From JBCCWR01 sp039193385 (lineage in GTDB: Bacteria > Verrucomicrobiota > Verrucomicrobiia > Methylacidiphilales > JBCCWR01), in the NCBI GenBank assembly GCA_039193385.1, contig JBCCWR010000036.1, positions 1 to 19,154 of the forward strand: a stretch of DNA of 19,154 bases, written 5' to 3'. The position numbers and the translations under genes are program-made. Of this stretch, positions 16,735-19,154 are shown in pieces. Each line of letters opens with the position of its first letter. The stretch's first letter is position 1. The notes under the pieces were generated by a model. The model worked only from the letters and a program-made list of their open reading frames with translations. It made no database searches and was not told the DNA's origin.

Positions 16735-17304
16735 ATGCAAATTAGTTCTATATTGGCCAAATCATGTATGCTGATAGCTTGCTTAGTAGCTTTAAGCAGT
16801 TGTATGCCTAATGTGGAGATTCCCTCTCCCAGCATCTCCAGAAGCGATGCTCCTGAATTCAATCTCAAGAGTATCTATGAAGAAGAGATGACCAGTAAAG
16901 ATTTGAAGGGAAAAATGGTTATCATCAATTTCTGCACGACGTGGACACCTGCCTGTGCACGCGAGTTGCCAGAGCTGCATAAACTTCAAGATAAGCTTAA
17001 GAAGAAGAACGTTCAGTTTGTGGCCATAAGTCTTGATGAAGGCGGCCAGAAAGAAGTTGAGCCAGTTTTTGGCAAGATGAAGTTAAATTTTCCTGTATTG
17101 ATTGGCTCCTATGAGCTGATTAAGGAATTTGGAGGTATTGATGTCATTCCTACCACATTCATTATAGAACCAGACTGGAAACTGGTTAATAGATACACGG
17201 GACAAGTCGACCCAAAGATGCTGGAAGCTGAAATTCGTTTTCGTATCAAAGACTACAATCGTCGCATGAAAGAACTGGCCAAGTTGCAAGCGACCAAACA
17301 ATGA
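16735..17304 (+). CDS. Redoxin/TlpA-like lipoprotein with altered active site
   Basis: 189 residues from the ATG at 16735. The open frame runs farther upstream, but that part lies antisense to ilvD and lacks family similarity. AGGG sits 9 nt before this ATG. The signal peptide ends in the lipobox LSSC (Cys23), so it is a predicted lipoprotein. The rest is a thioredoxin fold: DAPEFNLKS, MVIINF, active-site segment FCTTWTPACARELPEL, then VQFVAISLDEGG and the cis-proline region VIPTTFIIEPDW. TlpA proteins normally read WATWCPPC here. In this protein the first CXXC cysteine is Thr (TPAC), and the upstream Trp is Cys, giving Cys67 and Cys74. TxxC is the form found in peroxiredoxins, although their Pro at Cys-7 is the Cys67 position here. 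Peroxidase, reductase or non-redox activity cannot be decided. The hldD gene follows 62 bp later on the same strand. Confidence 0.85.
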   Translation: MQISSILAKSCMLIACLVALSSCMPNVEIPSPSISRSDAPEFNLKSIYEEEMTSKDLKGKMVIINFCTTWTPACARELPELHKLQDKLKKKNVQFVAISLDEGGQKEVEPVFGKMKLNFPVLIGSYELIKEFGGIDVIPTTFIIEPDWKLVNRYTGQVDPKMLEAEIRFRIKDYNRRMKELAKLQATKQ

Positions 17305-17366
17305 AGCCAATGCGTTTGAAAAGTTAAGTTGTGTCATCAAAAAAATCCCGCTACGTTGCACGGCTT

Positions 17367-18290
17367 ATGAAATCAATTCTGGTTACGGGCGGCGCGGGAT
17401 TTATAGGCTCAAATTTAACTCTGGAACTTCAGAAAAGATACCCAGATGCATGGATCACAGTTCTAGATGACTTTCGTTGTTCAAATTACAAAAATTTAGA
17501 GGGTTTTAAAGGTGATGTTGTGGCCAAGGATATGAGCCGCCTTGACTGGAATTATCAGTTCGGTAATGAGCATTGGGACGCAGTTTTTCATATTGCTTCG
17601 ATTACGGACACAACTGAACACAATCAACGCATACAGATTGAAGATAATGTTGAGAGTTTCCGCAGGTTACTTAATTTTGTATCCCCGCATAAGACACCTG
17701 TTGTTTATGCAACATCCGCTGCAACTTATGGAATTACTAATGGAATCAATAAGGAAATAGATCCTCAAAAACCTGCTAATGTTTATGCTTTTTCTAAAGT
17801 ACAGCTTGAGAATCTAGCCCAACATTACGTTGCAAATAATTTAGCATCGAAAATAGTCGGATTACGTTATTTTAATGTTTATGGTCCTCGTGAAGAGCAC
17901 AAAGGCGTGCCTGCCAGTATGATTCTCCATCTAGCAAAACAAATGAAGTCCGGACAACGCCCTCGTATCTTTAAACATGGCGAACAGAAACGCGACTTTG
18001 TTTATGTAAAAGATATTGTCAATTATACCATTGGCGCTTTAGATGCAGAGGGTTCTGCTGTTTATAATGCAGGTTCAGGCGAAGCTCGGTCATTCAATGA
18101 ACTAATAACCATTCTCAATGACGTTTTGAGCACAAATCTTGAGCCCGAATACATTGATAACCCACACAAACACTATCAACCTCATACCGAAGCCGATATG
18201 AGCAAGATCAAAGATGAACTCAGTCTTACACCACAATTCTCACTTGAAGACGGTGTTAAAGATTACTTTGAATCCGGCCTGCTGGTATAA
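17367..18290 (+). CDS. hldD: ADP-L-glycero-D-manno-heptose 6-epimerase (HldD-like)
   Basis: 307 residues from the ATG at 17367; a GTG at 17331 would add 12 residues with no family match. It is an extended short-chain dehydrogenase with the Rossmann motif VTGGAGFIGSN (6-16), catalytic Ser117 in ATSAATYG and Tyr140-x3-Lys144 in NVYAFSK. The HldD-specific stretches are FNVYGPREEHKGVPAS (169-184) and QKRDFVYVKDIV (207-218), very close to E. coli HldD. It would epimerise ADP-D-glycero- to ADP-L-glycero-beta-D-manno-heptose, the donor for WaaF-type transferases such as the one at 11578-12624. The replacement of MAS by PAS after HKG is a small difference. Other NDP-sugar epimerases are possible but less likely. 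Confidence 0.85.
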   Translation: MKSILVTGGAGFIGSNLTLELQKRYPDAWITVLDDFRCSNYKNLEGFKGDVVAKDMSRLDWNYQFGNEHWDAVFHIASITDTTEHNQRIQIEDNVESFRRLLNFVSPHKTPVVYATSAATYGITNGINKEIDPQKPANVYAFSKVQLENLAQHYVANNLASKIVGLRYFNVYGPREEHKGVPASMILHLAKQMKSGQRPRIFKHGEQKRDFVYVKDIVNYTIGALDAEGSAVYNAGSGEARSFNELITILNDVLSTNLEPEYIDNPHKHYQPHTEADMSKIKDELSLTPQFSLEDGVKDYFESGLLV

Positions 18291-18303
18291 AATCTGTGTA
18301 AAT

Positions 18304-19140
18304 TTATCCTTTAAAAATATTACTGATAAGATTTGAAAGCCCTCTTTTCCGTGTCTTATCTGAGCTAACCGTTTCCCAGGATATTGGAGTAAAACGTTGT
18401 TCAGGTGTTACACATGGGATTTTTGCTGTGGGCGTTTCTGAGAAGCTTGCACTAACCGCTGGCGTCAATAGCTGAGGCTTAGGATCATTACTTTGCTCCT
18501 TAATGCTATAATTTATTACCATTGTGATTATACCGACCTGCACCTGATCATTGGGATACAATGCTATTTCTTTAACACGGTGGCCGTTTACCTTAGTACC
18601 ATTAAAAGAGTCCCTATCTACTATTTTTAAATGATCATCCTTGCAAATAATATCGCAGTGATGAGAGGAAATAGTAGAGTCGGGCAAAATGATTTCACAA
18701 TCTTGAGCTCGCCCAATTTTTGTTACATCTTTACTGATCGTATAAGTTGAGCCTTCCATACTGCCCCGCTCGATGACTACAGAGACGCTATAATTATTGA
18801 GGTCAGTAGATTGGTCTTTATCTCGCTCAATGTGTGAAATCGCATTTTCTTGTGTTAGCTCTGTCTGTGCTTGGAGCGCATCTTTTAATGGAATATGCAT
18901 TGTCTCTGATGCAGGAAATGCATCATTAACCCAGTCATAGAGAGCATCTTGCAAGCCAAGCAGTCGAAGCAGCGCATGGTAGCCTTCCTCACTAACGCCG
19001 TGAGAATTCGTTGCCTGAGCATGAGTCACATAGCCACTGCTCAGATAGATACAGCCTGTATAATGGTTTTGTCGGACTTGCATCAAGCCTGATATATCTG
19101 ACTCTGATAGAGACTGCATTTGTTTTATTAAAGAAGTCAT
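18304..19140 (-). CDS. DUF4388-like / FHA domain signalling protein
   Basis: 278 residues. The N-terminal ~75 residues resemble the end of a DUF4388 (PATAN-like) module (SGLMQVRQNHYTGCIYLSSG, then a helical part ending near ALYDWVND). After a linker, 118-212 is a canonical forkhead-associated phosphothreonine-binding domain: KIGRAQDCEIILPD (Gly143, Arg144), TISSHHCDI (Ser159, His160), then SFNGTKVNG (Asn180 to Gly186). All the usual phosphopeptide-contact residues are present, so binding to Thr-phosphorylated partners of a Ser/Thr kinase is likely. The C-terminal 65 residues are Ser/Thr/Pro-rich and probably disordered, ending in a basic helix (SNLISNIFKG). No kinase gene lies in the window. 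The stop is 13 bp from the hldD stop (convergent), with no obvious hairpin between them. Confidence 0.85.
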   Translation of the reverse strand: MTSLIKQMQSLSESDISGLMQVRQNHYTGCIYLSSGYVTHAQATNSHGVSEEGYHALLRLLGLQDALYDWVNDAFPASETMHIPLKDALQAQTELTQENAISHIERDKDQSTDLNNYSVSVVIERGSMEGSTYTISKDVTKIGRAQDCEIILPDSTISSHHCDIICKDDHLKIVDRDSFNGTKVNGHRVKEIALYPNDQVQVGIITMVINYSIKEQSNDPKPQLLTPAVSASFSETPTAKIPCVTPEQRFTPISWETVSSDKTRKRGLSNLISNIFKG

Positions 19141-19154
19141 ACTAGTCTTTTGCA

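Overview
The window looks like chromosomal DNA of a Gram-negative bacterium with a lipopolysaccharide outer membrane. The best guess is the Verrucomicrobiota / PVC group. The reasons are a heptosyltransferase II-like enzyme and an HldD-type heptose epimerase, several predicted lipoproteins, a giant secreted protein mixing carbohydrate-binding, PA14 and DxDxDG calcium repeats, and dispersed-type intergenic repeats. Base composition is moderate to AT-rich by eye. Many genes start with GTG and most lack a clear Shine-Dalgarno (SD) site. The taxonomic guess is inference and was not tested by any search.

Layout, left to right. 1-315 is a 147-bp tandem repeat that enters from beyond the left edge. 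547-5658 (-) is a 1703-residue secreted modular protein with no recognised catalytic domain. 5971-9434 (-) holds two genes 26 bp apart: a lipoprotein-like SSP411/YyaL thioredoxin-domain protein, then a photolyase-family FAD-binding protein without the usual N-terminal antenna domain. 9626-12624 (-) holds a heptosyltransferase (waaF-like) and murJ overlapping by 4 nt, then infA, which has its own candidate promoter. After a 521-bp AT-rich divergent intergenic region with nested palindromes comes an alpha/beta-hydrolase lipoprotein on + (13146-14018). It ends at a strong hairpin shared with the oppositely oriented DUF4230 gene.

The DUF4230 gene (14783 to 14064, -) is split by one in-frame TAA. 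The two halves are in the same frame and together make a normal-length protein, so it is a recent nonsense pseudogene, a sequence error or (less likely) readthrough. ilvD (14877-16604, -) makes branched-chain amino acid precursors. Divergent from it are a small redoxin lipoprotein whose CXXC is changed to TPAC, and hldD (+). The window ends with a DUF4388-like/FHA signalling protein (-).

How the genes relate: HldD makes the ADP-heptose used by WaaF-type transferases, and MurJ flips lipid II, so 9977-12624 and 17367-18290 are envelope-building genes. The other genes are housekeeping (infA, ilvD), envelope redox and hydrolase lipoproteins, or surface and signalling proteins. I see no CRISPR array, insertion sequence, tRNA, rRNA or clear new multi-gene system. 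The best leads are the interrupted DUF4230 gene, the antenna-less photolyase relative beside a lipoprotein SSP411, and the Prx-like TxxC redoxin.
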